A stretch of 64,000 nt of DNA from Bacteroidaceae bacterium (GCA_017522135.1 JAFXAB010000050.1:1-64000); one strand, 5' to 3'; shown: positions 39,208 through 49,453, numbered from the stretch's first letter. Notes: generated from the letters alone by a model not told the origin. Numbers and translations are program-made.

Positions 39208-41835
39208 TTACTTACTCAATGCTGCAATGCGCTCTTCGATAGTTTTTATTTTGCTTTCTGCATCGGCTTTTTTCTTGCGCTCAAGCTCTACAACTTGTGC
39301 GGGTGCATTGTTTACAAAGCGTTCATTGCCAAGTTTTCCCATGACAGTGCGCAAGAAACCTTGCATATACTTGAGGTCTTCGTTGAGTTTGGCAAGCTCG
39401 GCCTCTACATCAATATTATTGCCAAGGGGAACGGCATACTCGGTAGTACCCACGAGGAAGGCTGCCGAGTTGGCGTCTTTCTCGGTTACGACAGCGATAT
39501 CGGATAGGTTGGTGAGCTTGACAATAACACAGTCGTTGGCGTTGTTGTGTGCGCCTACAATTTGCAAGGTGAGAGCCTCGCGGTTGGGGATATTCTTTTG
39601 CAAACGTACGGTGCGGATACCGGCAATGATTTGCTTGGTTGTCTCAAAATTGGCGATAAGTGCTTCGTCAACGGGTTTAGCCTCGGGCATGAGAGCGGTC
39701 ATGATGCTTTCACCCTCTTTGCGCTCGGCAAGGTGTTGCCACAACTCTTCGGTGATGAAGGGCATGAAGGGGTGTAACAAGCGCAACAAAGCATCGAAGT
39801 AGTTGAGTGTAGCGCGATAGGTCTCGGCGTCGATGGGGAGTTGATAACCGGGCTTGACAACCTCGAGATACCATGACGAGAACTCGTCCCAGAAGAGCTT
39901 GTAAACTGCCATGAGAGCCTCAGAAAGACGGAATTTCGAGAATAGGTCTTGTACCTCGATGAGAGTCTTTGACAGTTGTGCATCAAACCAACGGACGGCA
40001 GTAGCCGCTGTCTCGGGTTGTGCAAGGCTTTCGTCTACAGTCCAACCTTTTACAAGGCGGAATGCGTTCCATATCTTGTTGCAGAAGTTGCGGCCTTGTT
40101 CGCACAACGAATCGTCGTAAAGGATATCGTTACCGGCAGGAGCTGCAAGCATGAGACCCATGCGCACACCATCGGCACCAAATTGATCAATGAGACCTAA
40201 TGCATCGGGTGAATTGCCCAAAGATTTTGACATCTTGCGACCAATTTTGTCACGAACAATACCGGTAAAGTATACATTGCGGAAAGGAGGCAATTGGCAA
40301 TACTCATAACCGGCCATAATCATACGGGCAACCCAGAAGAAAATGATATCGGGACCTGTTACGAGGTCGGCAGTGGGATAGTAGTACTTAAACTCCTCGT
40401 TGCCGGGGTTATTGATACCGTCGAAGAGTGATACCGGCCACAACCATGATGAGAACCATGTATCGAGGCAGTCCTCGTCTTGTCGTAAGTCGGTTGCTTG
40501 CAAGTCGGCATTTCCGGTTTTTTGGCGAGCCAACTCCAGTGCCTCCTCGGGTGTTGTCGCTACAACGTAGCCACCCTCGGGCAAGAAGTAGGCAGGTATG
40601 CGATGTCCCCACCACAATTGACGCGAGATACACCAGTCTTTGATGTTCTCCATCCAGTGACGATAGGTATTCTTGAACTTGGCGGGATGGAACTTGATAT
40701 CGTCGTTCATGACAGCGTCGAGTGCGGGACGTGCCAAGTCACTCATTTTCAAGAACCATTGCATCGAGAGCTTGGGTTCGATAACAACGTTGGTACGCTC
40801 GCTGTAACCTACCTTGTTGTCATACTCCTCAACCTTCTCAAGCAAGCCAGCTGCATCGAGGTCTTTGACAATCTGGGTGCGTACATCAAAGCGATCCATG
40901 CCTATATACATGCCACCCTCTTCGCTGATAGTACCGTTGTCGTTGAAAATATCGATTGAGGGCAAGTTGTATTTCTCGCCCAACATATAGTCGTTGACAT
41001 CGTGTGCAGGAGTTACTTTCAAGCATCCTGTACCAAATTCCATCTCCACATACTCGTCCATAATGATGGGCACTGTACGACCCACCAATGGAACGATTAC
41101 ACGTTTACCCTTAAGCCAAGCATAACGCTCATCGTTGGGGTTTACACACACAGCTGTATCGCCCAAGATAGTTTCGGGTCGAGTTGTGGCTACTACAATA
41201 TAACGGTCTTCTCCCTCTACATAATAGCGCAAGTGATAGAGCTTGCTGTGCTCGTCTTTGTATATAACCTCTTCGTCAGACAAGGCTGTGAGGGCTTTAG
41301 GATCCCAATTGACCATGCGCACACCTCGATATATAAGACCTTTGTTATATAGATCTACAAATACACGCAATACACTCTCACTACGCGACTCGTCCATGGT
41401 AAAAGCCGTACGCGACCAGTCGCACGATGCTCCAAGTCGTTGCAATTGTTTGAGGATTATACCGCCATGCTCTTCCTTCCATTCCCAAGCGTGCTTGAGA
41501 AACTCTTCGCGAGTAAGGTCGTTTTTCTTTATGCCTTGTTGAGCAAGCTTAGCGACAACCTTGGCCTCGGTAGCGATAGATGCGTGGTCGGTACCGGGTA
41601 CCCAACAGGCATTTTTGCCTTCCATGCGTGCTCTACGCACAAGTATATCTTGAATGGTATTGTTGAGCATGTGACCCATGTGCAGTATACCTGTCACGTT
41701 GGGGGGAGGGATAACAATGGTATAGGGTTGGCGAGCATCGGGTTTCGACTCGAATAGTTTGTGCTCCAACCAATAGTTGTACCATTTCGATTCAACTTCG
41801 TCGGGCATGTATTTTGTAGCCAGTTCTTTCTCCAT
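39208..41835 (-). CDS. valS: Valine-tRNA ligase
   Basis: An 875-residue class I aminoacyl-tRNA synthetase. The HIGH-type motif is 'HMGHML' near residue 52, and the KMSKS loop is '[13 protein letters not shown]' near 535. An editing (CP1) domain with '[17 protein letters not shown]' clears mischarged threonine. The C-terminal coiled coil ('[15 protein letters not shown]', '[19 protein letters not shown]') is typical of ValRS. It has its own promoter and terminator. Confidence 0.97.
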   Translation of the reverse strand: MEKELATKYMPDEVESKWYNYWLEHKLFESKPDARQPYTIVIPPPNVTGILHMGHMLNNTIQDILVRRARMEGKNACWVPGTDHASIATEAKVVAKLAQQGIKKNDLTREEFLKHAWEWKEEHGGIILKQLQRLGASCDWSRTAFTMDESRSESVLRVFVDLYNKGLIYRGVRMVNWDPKALTALSDEEVIYKDEHSKLYHLRYYVEGEDRYIVVATTRPETILGDTAVCVNPNDERYAWLKGKRVIVPLVGRTVPIIMDEYVEMEFGTGCLKVTPAHDVNDYMLGEKYNLPSIDIFNDNGTISEEGGMYIGMDRFDVRTQIVKDLDAAGLLEKVEEYDNKVGYSERTNVVIEPKLSMQWFLKMSDLARPALDAVMNDDIKFHPAKFKNTYRHWMENIKDWCISRQLWWGHRIPAYFLPEGGYVVATTPEEALELARQKTGNADLQATDLRQDEDCLDTWFSSWLWPVSLFDGINNPGNEEFKYYYPTADLVTGPDIIFFWVARMIMAGYEYCQLPPFRNVYFTGIVRDKIGRKMSKSLGNSPDALGLIDQFGADGVRMGLMLAAPAGNDILYDDSLCEQGRNFCNKIWNAFRLVKGWTVDESLAQPETAATAVRWFDAQLSKTLIEVQDLFSKFRLSEALMAVYKLFWDEFSSWYLEVVKPGYQLPIDAETYRATLNYFDALLRLLHPFMPFITEELWQHLAERKEGESIMTALMPEAKPVDEALIANFETTKQIIAGIRTVRLQKNIPNREALTLQIVGAHNNANDCVIVKLTNLSDIAVVTEKDANSAAFLVGTTEYAVPLGNNIDVEAELAKLNEDLKYMQGFLRTVMGKLGNERFVNNAPAQVVELERKKKADAESKIKTIEERIAALSK

Positions 41836-41907
41836 AATTTTGAGATTTATATTTCGTATTATTTTTTCTTTTTTGATTTAGTTGATTTGGCCGGATATAA
41901 AACCGCG

Positions 41908-41939
41908 CAAATTTACAAAAAAAGGATTGAAATATCAAT
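41908..41939 (-). promoter_or_regulatory. Promoter of valS
   Basis: The minus strand reads ATTG (41939-41936), 20-base spacer, TAAATTTG (41915-41908), one base off the full consensus. The ATG is about 70 bases downstream. Confidence 0.6.
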
Positions 41940-42047
41940 TATTTTAGCCAACAATATAGCAGTTCTTCATCCTACAACATTATAATTGCTGTATTTTGCT
42001 GTATTTCGATGCATCCTCTTACAATTTCTTGCATCTTGTGAAGTGAT

Positions 42048-42090
42048 AAAAAAAATCTACCCCGAGTGTTATACTTATTTCTCGGGGTAG
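42048..42090 (-). terminator. Terminator of the pepD operon
   Basis: CTACCCCGAG (42057-42066) pairs perfectly with CTCGGGGTAG (42081-42090). On the minus strand eight T residues follow. Confidence 0.88.
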
Positions 42091-42113
42091 AATTATTGTA
42101 TTGTGCATAACCC

Positions 42114-42635
42114 TCAAATAGAGGTTGCTGCCGCATCAATTATGACTTGTTCGACGGGTTGTGTATCTTGTGTAACAACTTCATTCGACAAGATACTATC
42201 TACCACAAATACACTGTGTCCGCGCCAAGGCAACTTGCCATGATACTCTTTGTATTGTAGTTCTACCTTTTGTCCGCTCATGCGCATGAGTTTCTGTGCA
42301 AGTTCTTTATCTTCTATCGAGAAGGTAAAGTGGTTGGACTCGATTTGGCCTGCACCCGACGATACAACACCCTCCATGATGAGCTTGCCTTCGTAGGTCT
42401 TGAAAATATCGCCTTTGAGAACAACAAAATTCAAAGTACCACTTTTCACACCTTCACCAAATACCGAATAGTATTTCCAATAGAAATATCCGCCACCACA
42501 CAGTATGAGTAGAAGCAGTATGCTACAACCTATGTTTCTCATCCACTTCACAATGGGGTTGGTGCTTTTGGTAGTAGGTTTGCTATTGGGAGGTGTATTT
42601 GTATTTGTACCTGTATTTATATTATCGGTATTCAT
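42114..42635 (-). CDS. Single-span membrane protein of unknown function
   Basis: A 173-residue protein. A Thr/Asn/Pro-rich start of about 30 residues precedes one membrane helix ('CSILLLLILCGGGYFYW'), and an exported domain of about 110 residues follows ('SGTLNFVVLKGDIFKTYEGKLIMEG'). Similar proteins occur as hypotheticals in Bacteroidales. It starts 5 bases after pepD and shares its transcript and terminator. No known domain is recognised. Confidence 0.75.
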   Translation of the reverse strand: MNTDNINTGTNTNTPPNSKPTTKSTNPIVKWMRNIGCSILLLLILCGGGYFYWKYYSVFGEGVKSGTLNFVVLKGDIFKTYEGKLIMEGVVSSGAGQIESNHFTFSIEDKELAQKLMRMSGQKVELQYKEYHGKLPWRGHSVFVVDSILSNEVVTQDTQPVEQVIIDAAATSI

Positions 42636-42640
42636 ATCTA

Positions 42641-44110
42641 TTATTTATCAACAGGAATATTCTCAAGGGTTGCACAGAGTATCTTCCAGAAGTTCTCAAC
42701 CGATGCAATATTTACTTGTTCATCCGGAGAGTGGGGGAACTTGATGGTAGGACCAAACGAAATCATATCCAATCCGGGATAAGCAGCACCAATGATGCCG
42801 CACTCAAGACCTGCGTGCATCATCTTCACCTCGGCCTCAACGCCCAATACTTTGGGGTACAAAGGTCGCATTGTGTGAAGTATGGGCGATTGGAGATTGG
42901 GTTCCCAACCGGGATATGCGCCATCAAAGATAACTTTGGCACCGGCAAGGGCAAATGTGCTCTCGATCTCTGAAGCAAGTGTATATTTTTGAGTTTCGCT
43001 TGAACTGCGTGCCAATATCTTTACCTCGGCAACGCCATCATTTGCGGTAACGATTGAGAGGTTTGAAGAAGTCTCTACCACCTCCGGAGCGTCGGGTATC
43101 ATGCGGTATACACCATTGTGGCATGCTACCACTGCATTAATGAGGTCGTCTTGTGCAGGCTCGGGCATGAGCTTCTCAGGCATATCGGTCTCGGTTGCAT
43201 CAAAGATAATATTCTTCTCAATAAAGCCATATTCGTGTTGCAATGTATGCTTAAACTCTTCAACAAAAGCAAGGAATTTCTTGGCACGAACTGCAGGCAA
43301 TACGATTACAGCCTCGGCCTCGCGAGGAATGGCATTGCGCAAAGTACCACCCGAATAGGCAGCCAAGCGTGCACTGTGGCAACCAACTGCGATTTTCAAG
43401 AAGCGGAACATTGCCTTGTTGGCATTGAGGCGTTCAAGCTTGATATCAACACCCGAGTGACCACCCAACAAACCACCTATAGCAACTTTGTAGGCAACAT
43501 AGTCGTTGAGTTGTGTGCTCTCCTTTTCTTGATAGCGGAATGTTGCTTCTATATCCAATCCACCGGCACAGCTCATATACAATTCACCATCGGCTTCCGA
43601 GTCGGTATTCAATAATATCTTACCTTTCAATATGCCTTGTTCTATACCTTTTGCACCATACATGCCGGTCTCTTCGTCGCGAGTGATGAGAGCCTCAATA
43701 GGACCATGTGCAATATCTTTCGATTCGAGAACAGCCAATATTGCTGCAACACCTATACCGTTGTCTGCACCCAAGGTTGTGTCGGTAGCCTTTACCCACT
43801 CACCGTCGATACGAGGCAAGATAGGGTCGGTCTCAAAATTGTGATTAGTAGCTTTGTTGGCTTGAGGAACCATGTCGTAGTGGGCTTGAAGAATAACCGG
43901 TGTACGATTTTCCATGCCGGGTGTTGCAGGCTTGCGTATTATGTCATTGTCGGCCTTGTCGCGGTATGTTTCAAGTCCGAGTTCTTTACCTGCTTCCATC
44001 AAGTAATCGGCTATCATAGCGGTATGTCCCGAGGGATGGGGGATGCTACATATTTTTGCGAAGTATTTCCAAATCGCTTGAGGCTTGAGGTTGGTGATTT
44101 CTTGTGCCAT
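42641..44110 (-). CDS. pepD: Aminoacyl-histidine dipeptidase (M20)
   Basis: A 489-residue cytosolic zinc dipeptidase (carnosinase-like, M20C). Metal and catalytic residues are visible in 'LQAHYDMVP', 'TLGADNGIGVAA', 'ITRDEETGMYGA' and 'MMHAGLECGI', with the lid domain between. It cleaves dipeptides such as beta-Ala-His and prolyl or glycyl pairs. The ATG at 44110 is preferred to one two codons upstream. Confidence 0.94.
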   Translation of the reverse strand: MAQEITNLKPQAIWKYFAKICSIPHPSGHTAMIADYLMEAGKELGLETYRDKADNDIIRKPATPGMENRTPVILQAHYDMVPQANKATNHNFETDPILPRIDGEWVKATDTTLGADNGIGVAAILAVLESKDIAHGPIEALITRDEETGMYGAKGIEQGILKGKILLNTDSEADGELYMSCAGGLDIEATFRYQEKESTQLNDYVAYKVAIGGLLGGHSGVDIKLERLNANKAMFRFLKIAVGCHSARLAAYSGGTLRNAIPREAEAVIVLPAVRAKKFLAFVEEFKHTLQHEYGFIEKNIIFDATETDMPEKLMPEPAQDDLINAVVACHNGVYRMIPDAPEVVETSSNLSIVTANDGVAEVKILARSSSETQKYTLASEIESTFALAGAKVIFDGAYPGWEPNLQSPILHTMRPLYPKVLGVEAEVKMMHAGLECGIIGAAYPGLDMISFGPTIKFPHSPDEQVNIASVENFWKILCATLENIPVDK

Positions 44111-44147
44111 AATCATTGTCTCTTTAAAATTGTTTAGTATTTAGTTG

Positions 44148-45227
44148 TTAAGGTTGTTTATTTCGTTGTCGCTCACACAAGATAGCTATGGTGGTATATA
44201 TACCCAACAATATAGTCACTATCATCTGTGAGCCATGTGCTATCAATGCAAATGCTCCGGCTTGTTCCTGGGTAAAGCCATAAAACATCATGCCAAATAT
44301 TACAGCCGCATGCCATGGACCTATACCTCCCTGTACAGGAACTGTCATGCCTATGCTACCCAATACAAACAGCACCAATGCTTGTATGAGCGTCACGTGG
44401 CTCATCCAGTCGAATGCAAATATACAAATATATAATTGTAAAAAGTAGCATCCCCATATAATAATGGTATAAAGGAGGAATAAAAATTTTCCTCTCTTCA
44501 TGGATAACACCGAGTTGAACCCTTCGGCCATCTTGCGAAGAGTCTCTCGCATCTTATTCAATAACTTATTGTTACTCTTATACTTAAATATACACAAGAG
44601 CACACCTACAACAATTATTAAGGCTATATACAACCACGGTGTAGTGAGTAGATTATGTATATTTTGTTGCATATTGGGATTTTGTCTCAAAAATGTAGCG
44701 GCCACACCCATTTGCGATAAAAACACTGCGCCTACAATGGTAATGGCTGTGATACCATCGACCACTCGATCGCTCAACATCGAGCCAAACACGCGGGAGA
44801 AAGATGCTTTTTCGTGGTTGGCCATATAGGTGCAACGCCACAATTCGCCAAATCGTGGCAACACCAAGTTGAAGGCGTATGTACCGAATATGGCATTACA
44901 TAATGTACCAAAGGATGGCCTGATATCGAGCGTACGCAATTGCAGTTGCCAACGCAAAGCACGAGCTATATGGCTTACAACTCCCACAAGCATCGATATG
45001 ACTACCAGAAAATAATTCATATCCTCACTGAGAAGAGTCATAATTTCGCGCCAATCAAATTGTCGATACAACAACCAAAATATACCTATACCCAACATCA
45101 TAGGCAAAAGGTACTTGGTAATATGAGAGAGTATTTTCTTCAAAATTCGTAAAATCCAAAATTTAATTGTAAATTTGCGCAATGCAAAGATAATTCTTTT
45201 CTTGAAATTGTAAGCACTCTTGAGCAT
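44148..45227 (-). CDS. Flippase-like integral membrane protein (UPF0104/YbhN family)
   Basis: A protein of about 359 residues with eight hydrophobic segments. Family marks are 'ARALRWQLQLR', 'GTYAFNLVLPRFGELWRC' and 'VPVQGGIGPWHAAVIFGMMFY', matching the lysylphosphatidylglycerol synthase membrane domain and glycosyltransferase-associated flippases. No synthase domain is attached. The start is uncertain: the ATG at 45227 gives a very basic N-terminus overlapping the rsmA promoter, while a TTG at 45143 gives the length seen in relatives. It lies 31 bases before pepD on the same strand. Confidence 0.82.
   Translation of the reverse strand: MLKSAYNFKKRIIFALRKFTIKFWILRILKKILSHITKYLLPMMLGIGIFWLLYRQFDWREIMTLLSEDMNYFLVVISMLVGVVSHIARALRWQLQLRTLDIRPSFGTLCNAIFGTYAFNLVLPRFGELWRCTYMANHEKASFSRVFGSMLSDRVVDGITAITIVGAVFLSQMGVAATFLRQNPNMQQNIHNLLTTPWLYIALIIVVGVLLCIFKYKSNNKLLNKMRETLRKMAEGFNSVLSMKRGKFLFLLYTIIIWGCYFLQLYICIFAFDWMSHVTLIQALVLFVLGSIGMTVPVQGGIGPWHAAVIFGMMFYGFTQEQAGAFALIAHGSQMIVTILLGIYTTIAILCERQRNKQP
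45170..45177 (+). promoter_or_regulatory. -7 element of the rsmA promoter
   Basis: TAAATTTG fits TAnnTTTG, 84 bases before the rsmA ATG. The base block 20 upstream reads TTCG. It lies inside the flippase gene if that gene starts at 45227. Confidence 0.5.
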
Positions 45228-45260
45228 AGATTTTATAAATATCGTTAATACACAACATAG

Positions 45261-46067
45261 ATGTCGGTACAAAAAAAGTTACATACCGTAAAGCCAAAGA
45301 AGGCATTGGGGCAACATTTCTTGAAGGATGTAGGCATAGCACAGCGCATAGCAGCTACGCTCGATGAATACAAGTCGATGCCTGTATTGGAGATAGGACC
45401 CGGTATGGGCATGCTCACACGACCTCTGCTCGACAAAGGGCACAACCTCACGGTGGTAGAGCTGGATGTTGAGTCGGTGGCATACTTATCCATACATTTT
45501 CCCGAATTGAAAGGTCGTATTCTTGGAGAGGACTTCTTGAAGTGCGATTTATCGACTCTTTTTCCGGATAAATTCTGTGTAATAGGTAACTATCCATATA
45601 ACATCTCAAGTCAGATTTTCTTCAAAGTACTTGATTATAAGGACAACATACCTTGTTGTAGCGGTATGATACAAAAAGAGGTTGCCGAGCGATTGGCGTC
45701 GCCTCCCGGCAGCAAAGCCTATGGCATATTGAGCGTCTTGTTGCAGGCTTGGTATGACGTGGAGTACCTGTTTACAGTATCGGAGCATGTTTTTGACCCG
45801 CCACCAAAAGTTAAATCGGCAGTAATACGTATGACTCGCAACAATGTTACTTCACTCGGATGTGATGAGGTGTTGTTTAAGCGAGTGGTGAAGACAGCCT
45901 TCAATCAACGGCGCAAGACATTGCGCAACTCGTTGCGACCGTTGGTGGGTGAACATGCCGCTGAGATGACCGATGATGTATTCAATCGTCGTCCCGAGCA
46001 ATTGTCGGTAGCCGAATTTATAGAGCTTACCAAGCGCATAGATGAAATGCTGCAACCTAAAAAGTAG
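45261..46067 (+). CDS. rsmA: 16S rRNA dimethyladenosine transferase
   Basis: A 268-residue SAM-dependent enzyme (also called ksgA) that dimethylates A1518 and A1519 of 16S rRNA. Motifs are 'KALGQHFLKD', the SAM-site 'VLEIGPGMGMLT', 'GNYPYNISSQIFFK' and 'VFDPPPKVKSAVIR'. The C-terminal helical domain ends with 'FNQRRKTLRNSL'. It is divergent from the flippase gene and leads an operon with mgtE. Confidence 0.96.
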   Translation: MSVQKKLHTVKPKKALGQHFLKDVGIAQRIAATLDEYKSMPVLEIGPGMGMLTRPLLDKGHNLTVVELDVESVAYLSIHFPELKGRILGEDFLKCDLSTLFPDKFCVIGNYPYNISSQIFFKVLDYKDNIPCCSGMIQKEVAERLASPPGSKAYGILSVLLQAWYDVEYLFTVSEHVFDPPPKVKSAVIRMTRNNVTSLGCDEVLFKRVVKTAFNQRRKTLRNSLRPLVGEHAAEMTDDVFNRRPEQLSVAEFIELTKRIDEMLQPKK

Positions 46068-46106
46068 TGAGTATCAACAGCCTGCAAAGGCATAATAAAT
46101 AAGACA

Positions 46107-47453
46107 ATGGAGCAATTTTCACAAGAATTTTACGACGAATTTCGCTCGATTATAGAAAGTAAGGACAAGGATAAGGCATTGGAAATACTCAATGACCTTC
46201 ACCCTGCCGATATCGCTGCACTATATCAGGAACTTGATTTAGATGAAGCAGAGTTTGTCTATTTGTTGTTAGATGCCGATAAGGCCGCCGATGTGTTGCT
46301 TGAACTCGATGAAGAGGAGCGACGCAAGATGCTTGAGCATCTGCCGGTTGATGTGATTGCCAAGCAATTTATCGATCACATGGAAACCGACGATGCGGTA
46401 GATGTGATGCGCGACCTTGACGAGGATGTGCAAGAGGAAATTCTCTCGCATATCGACGACGTTGAGCAAGCCGGCGATATTGTCGACCTGTTGAAGTATG
46501 ACGAAGACACTGCCGGTGGTATCATGGGTACCGAGATGGTAATCGTCAACGAGAATTGGAGTATGGCCGAGTGCGTAAAAGAGATGCGTTTGCAGGCCGA
46601 AACAATGTCAGAGATATACTATGTATATGTAGTAGACGACGATGAACGTCTCAAAGGTATCTTCCCTCTGAAGAAGATGATTACCAATCCGAGTGTGTCG
46701 CGCATCAAGCAGGTTATGGAGCAGGCTCCCGTAGCGGTTAAGACCGATACCTCTATTGAAGAGGTGGCACAAGTTATCGAGAAGTATGATATTGTGGCTG
46801 TTCCGGTTATAGACAGCATAGGTCGCTTGGTGGGTCGTATTACTGTCGATGACGTAATGGACGAGGTACGCGAGCAATCGGAACGCGATTATCAATTGGC
46901 ATCGGGTATCTCGCAAGACATCGAGAGTACCGATACCGTATTTGACCAGACAAAGGCTCGCTTGCCATGGTTGTTGATAGGTATAGCCGGTGGTATTGCA
47001 AGTGCAACCATCTTGGGCGGATTTGAAGGCAGCTTGGGCCGCAATCCTGTGTTGGCTCTCTTTATTCCACTTATCGGTGGTACGGGTGGTAATGTGGGTA
47101 TCCAGTCGTCGGCCCTTGTTGTGCAAGGCCTTGCCAATGGCACTCTCGACATAAAGAATGCCATGCAACAGGTATTCAAGGAGAGTGGTGTCGCTTTTAT
47201 CAATTCTACCATTATATCGTTGCTTGTATTTGTCTACAATATATTTTTCTTGAACAGCATGGCCATTACATTGGCTGTATCACTATCTTTGTTTGCTGTG
47301 GTGATATTTGCTTCTATTTTTGGAACTATTGTTCCGCTGACATTAGAAAAATTCAAAGTAGATCCGGCTCTTGCAACAGGACCTTTTATCACCATTACAA
47401 GCGACATTATAGGTGTGCTCATTTATATGGGTATTTGTGAGATACTTTTGTAA
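46107..47453 (+). CDS. mgtE: MgtE magnesium transporter
   Basis: A 448-residue channel. The N-terminal helical domain ('LHPADIAALYQELDLDEAEFVYLLLD') and two CBS domains (about 130-255) sense magnesium, and five membrane helices follow from about residue 290. The pore motif 'GGTGGNVGIQSSALVVQGLANG' is intact. It imports Mg2+ when the cell is depleted. It lies 39 bases after rsmA and 14 before an acyltransferase gene. Confidence 0.95.
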   Translation: MEQFSQEFYDEFRSIIESKDKDKALEILNDLHPADIAALYQELDLDEAEFVYLLLDADKAADVLLELDEEERRKMLEHLPVDVIAKQFIDHMETDDAVDVMRDLDEDVQEEILSHIDDVEQAGDIVDLLKYDEDTAGGIMGTEMVIVNENWSMAECVKEMRLQAETMSEIYYVYVVDDDERLKGIFPLKKMITNPSVSRIKQVMEQAPVAVKTDTSIEEVAQVIEKYDIVAVPVIDSIGRLVGRITVDDVMDEVREQSERDYQLASGISQDIESTDTVFDQTKARLPWLLIGIAGGIASATILGGFEGSLGRNPVLALFIPLIGGTGGNVGIQSSALVVQGLANGTLDIKNAMQQVFKESGVAFINSTIISLLVFVYNIFFLNSMAITLAVSLSLFAVVIFASIFGTIVPLTLEKFKVDPALATGPFITITSDIIGVLIYMGICEILL

Positions 47454-47467
47454 TAATTTTTATCCCG

Positions 47468-48280
47468 ATGAAAAAAACTGTATTGGATGCACAAGACGTA
47501 AAGTCGCTGGCTCCTTGGTTAAAGAGCGAAAAATTTATCAATGCCATATTGCGTTGGCTCAATGTCGAGCGCGTCAATAAATTGCATTGCGATAATTGTC
47601 ACATGCAAGGTGCCGACTTTACCGATGGTATATTGCACGACCTAAACATAAAACTCGAAATTGAGGGCGAAGATGTGTTGAAAAATCTCCCGGAGGGCTC
47701 ATTCGTTACTCTATCCAACCACCCGTTTGGCGCACTTGACGGTGTCTCTATCATTTCATTATTTGCACGTTACAGGCCCGAATATAAAGTAATGGTAAAT
47801 AAAATATTGATGATGATAAGCGCATTGGCACCCAACTTTATATCGGTACAACCTCACTCCAATACCGAAGAGGCTCGAAAGGCCTCGATGAACGGTATCA
47901 GAGAGGCTATGCAACATGTGCGCAATGGCTATCCTATCGGATTTTTCCCGGCCGGAGCTGTATCAAATTTGAAGCGAGACCTTACCACCGAAGACCGTGA
48001 ATGGCAACCGAGTATCATAAAACTTGTCAAGCAGTTTAAGAAACCCGTTGTACCGGTTTATTTCTACGGACGCAATACTATTATGTTCTATTTCATGCGC
48101 GGTATAACATATATACTCAGTTCGTTGCGTCTGCCTACCGAGGTAATGAAAAGGTATGGAACAACACTGCGTGTAGCGGTTGGCCGACCTGTTATGCCCG
48201 AGGAGTATGCGCATATTGACGATATTGAAGAACTTGCTCGCTTCTTCAAAGCCAAAACTTATGAACTGAAAAAAAAGTAA
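47468..48280 (+). CDS. Lysophospholipid-type acyltransferase
   Basis: A 270-residue acyltransferase of the PlsC superfamily, of the branch with 'LSNHPFGALDGVSI' in place of the classical H-x4-D, plus 'GFFPAGAVSNLKRD' and 'VVPVYFYGRN'. Related Bacteroidota proteins acylate glycine or ornithine lipids and lyso-phospholipids; the substrate cannot be chosen here. An N-terminal Cys/His pair ('LHCDNCHMQG') is of unclear meaning. It ends the rsmA-mgtE operon before a very strong hairpin. Confidence 0.82.
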   Translation: MKKTVLDAQDVKSLAPWLKSEKFINAILRWLNVERVNKLHCDNCHMQGADFTDGILHDLNIKLEIEGEDVLKNLPEGSFVTLSNHPFGALDGVSIISLFARYRPEYKVMVNKILMMISALAPNFISVQPHSNTEEARKASMNGIREAMQHVRNGYPIGFFPAGAVSNLKRDLTTEDREWQPSIIKLVKQFKKPVVPVYFYGRNTIMFYFMRGITYILSSLRLPTEVMKRYGTTLRVAVGRPVMPEEYAHIDDIEELARFFKAKTYELKKK

Positions 48281-48293
48281 TATGATTGATAGA

Positions 48294-48334
48294 ACAACGC
48301 GAGGGGGCATCTATGAGATGCCCCCTCGCGTTGT
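48294..48334. terminator. Perfect 18-bp bidirectional terminator hairpin
   Basis: The arm at 48294-48311 is exactly complementary to 48317-48334, with a 5-base loop and a G/C-rich core (GAGGGGGCATC). It separates two convergent genes whose stops lie 14 and 24 bases away. Confidence 0.85.
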
Positions 48335-48357
48335 GTATATAGCAAGTATCAAAAATC

Positions 48358-48915
48358 TTATAACAGCGTGCCGACTATGGTTATAACCACTTGCACTGCA
48401 ACAAAATATACTATTGCTTTGCTACCTTTTACATTGCAACTTATAGAAAAGGCTTGATAGTTCCAGATGTAAAAGAGTACCAGCAATAGTGTCGACCATA
48501 TACCATACAACATCACTGCCATTAAGTCGCCGGTTGCAGCATCGGCACCTTGCAATAAATCTTCTACTACGCGCAGGCTACCATCCTTTACGACAGGAAA
48601 CAACAACGGAGCTATCATGGGTATTAACAAGAGTTGCGAGAAAGCTGTTGTGCCCAATATGTCGATGATGCGAATTTGTGATTTTGTGAGTAGCAATCCT
48701 CCTGCATACAATAACATAGCAGGTACTATCCACCATGCAAATTGCACCAATATTACTTGCCACAAGGCTACATCGGCCAATCCGAGATGTATATAACTAT
48801 CTTGTATCATATCGTTGCTGTACAGCAGTAGGGCCGATGATATGATAAATATGACACCCAATACGAGGGCTTTTGTTCCGGCAATGTAGCGGAAAGGGTT
48901 AAACACTCTGTTCAT
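48358..48915 (-). CDS. YIP1-family membrane protein
   Basis: A 185-residue protein with about five hydrophobic segments, starting 'NRVFNPFRYIAGTKALVLGVIFI', a common opening of Bacteroidota YIP1-like proteins. The role is unknown. Its start overlaps the end of the DUF2089 gene by 17 bases, so the pair is translationally linked. This suggests that the small zinc-ribbon protein regulates, or is controlled by, this membrane protein. Confidence 0.8.
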   Translation of the reverse strand: MNRVFNPFRYIAGTKALVLGVIFIISSALLLYSNDMIQDSYIHLGLADVALWQVILVQFAWWIVPAMLLYAGGLLLTKSQIRIIDILGTTAFSQLLLIPMIAPLLFPVVKDGSLRVVEDLLQGADAATGDLMAVMLYGIWSTLLLVLFYIWNYQAFSISCNVKGSKAIVYFVAVQVVITIVGTLL

Positions 48916-49192
48916 GATTCTCCAATTTAGTGAGTTTGTTAATAATATCGTCCAATAAGTTACGTACAGTGGGGTAGCTCAGCCCCATGTCATTGGCCAT
49001 CTGCTTCAATGAGCCACTGCACTTGATAAAGTTACTTATAAAAGTCTGTTCCTCGGCACTTAGTTGCATAATGGGTGGTATGTCATAGGCACCGGTTATG
49101 GTTGTGCCACACTCATTGCAGTGCAACGAGTGTACTTGTGTATATCCTCCACATGAAGGACATCTCGTCGGTAGTTTTTTCTTTATAGTCAT
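48899..49192 (-). CDS. DUF2089 zinc-ribbon/helix-turn-helix protein
   Basis: A 97-residue protein. A four-cysteine zinc ribbon (CxxC near residue 11, CxxC near 26: 'CPSCGG', 'CNECGT') is joined to a sigma-region-4-like helix-turn-helix ('GSLKQMANDMGLSYPTVRNLLDDI'). This matches DUF2089, thought to be transcription regulators. An upstream extension is possible, but the ATG at 49192 gives the family N-terminus. It is the first gene of a pair with the YIP1-like protein. Confidence 0.85.
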   Translation of the reverse strand: MTIKKKLPTRCPSCGGYTQVHSLHCNECGTTITGAYDIPPIMQLSAEEQTFISNFIKCSGSLKQMANDMGLSYPTVRNLLDDIINKLTKLENHEQSV

Positions 49193-49218
49193 ATCTGTTT
49201 TATTTAACAATACCACCA

Positions 49219-49226
49219 CAAAGTTA
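49219..49226 (-). promoter_or_regulatory. -7 element of the DUF2089 gene
   Basis: The minus strand reads TAACTTTG, 27 bases before the ATG at 49192. Confidence 0.5.
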
Positions 49227-49409
49227 ATACAAAAATTAATAAAATACAAGCAAAATTCAAATATTTTTATTGCACAATAAGAAAAACAAAACATTGCATT
49301 GAAATAAATGTAGGTAATGATAAAATTTAATTTGTTTTTTTATAGGTATCAATGCAATATTGTTTGTAAAATTTTTACTTAAAAGCATCTGTTTGTACCA
49401 CTTTTTTTG

Positions 49410-49417
49410 TAGATTTG
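49410..49417 (+). promoter_or_regulatory. -7 element of the DUF4301 gene
   Basis: TAGATTTG fits TAnnTTTG, 36 bases before the ATG at 49454. A TTTG occurs upstream at 49392 but with a short 14-base spacer. Confidence 0.5.
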
Positions 49418-49453
49418 AAGATAATTTTTTGCAATAACCAATTCAATAAAAAT

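Noticed and set aside
41991-42040. Repeated GCTGTATTT and GCATC words upstream of valS as a possible RNA leader or T-box
   Set aside because: Too short and unstructured; T-boxes are not expected in this phylum and no specifier loop is visible.
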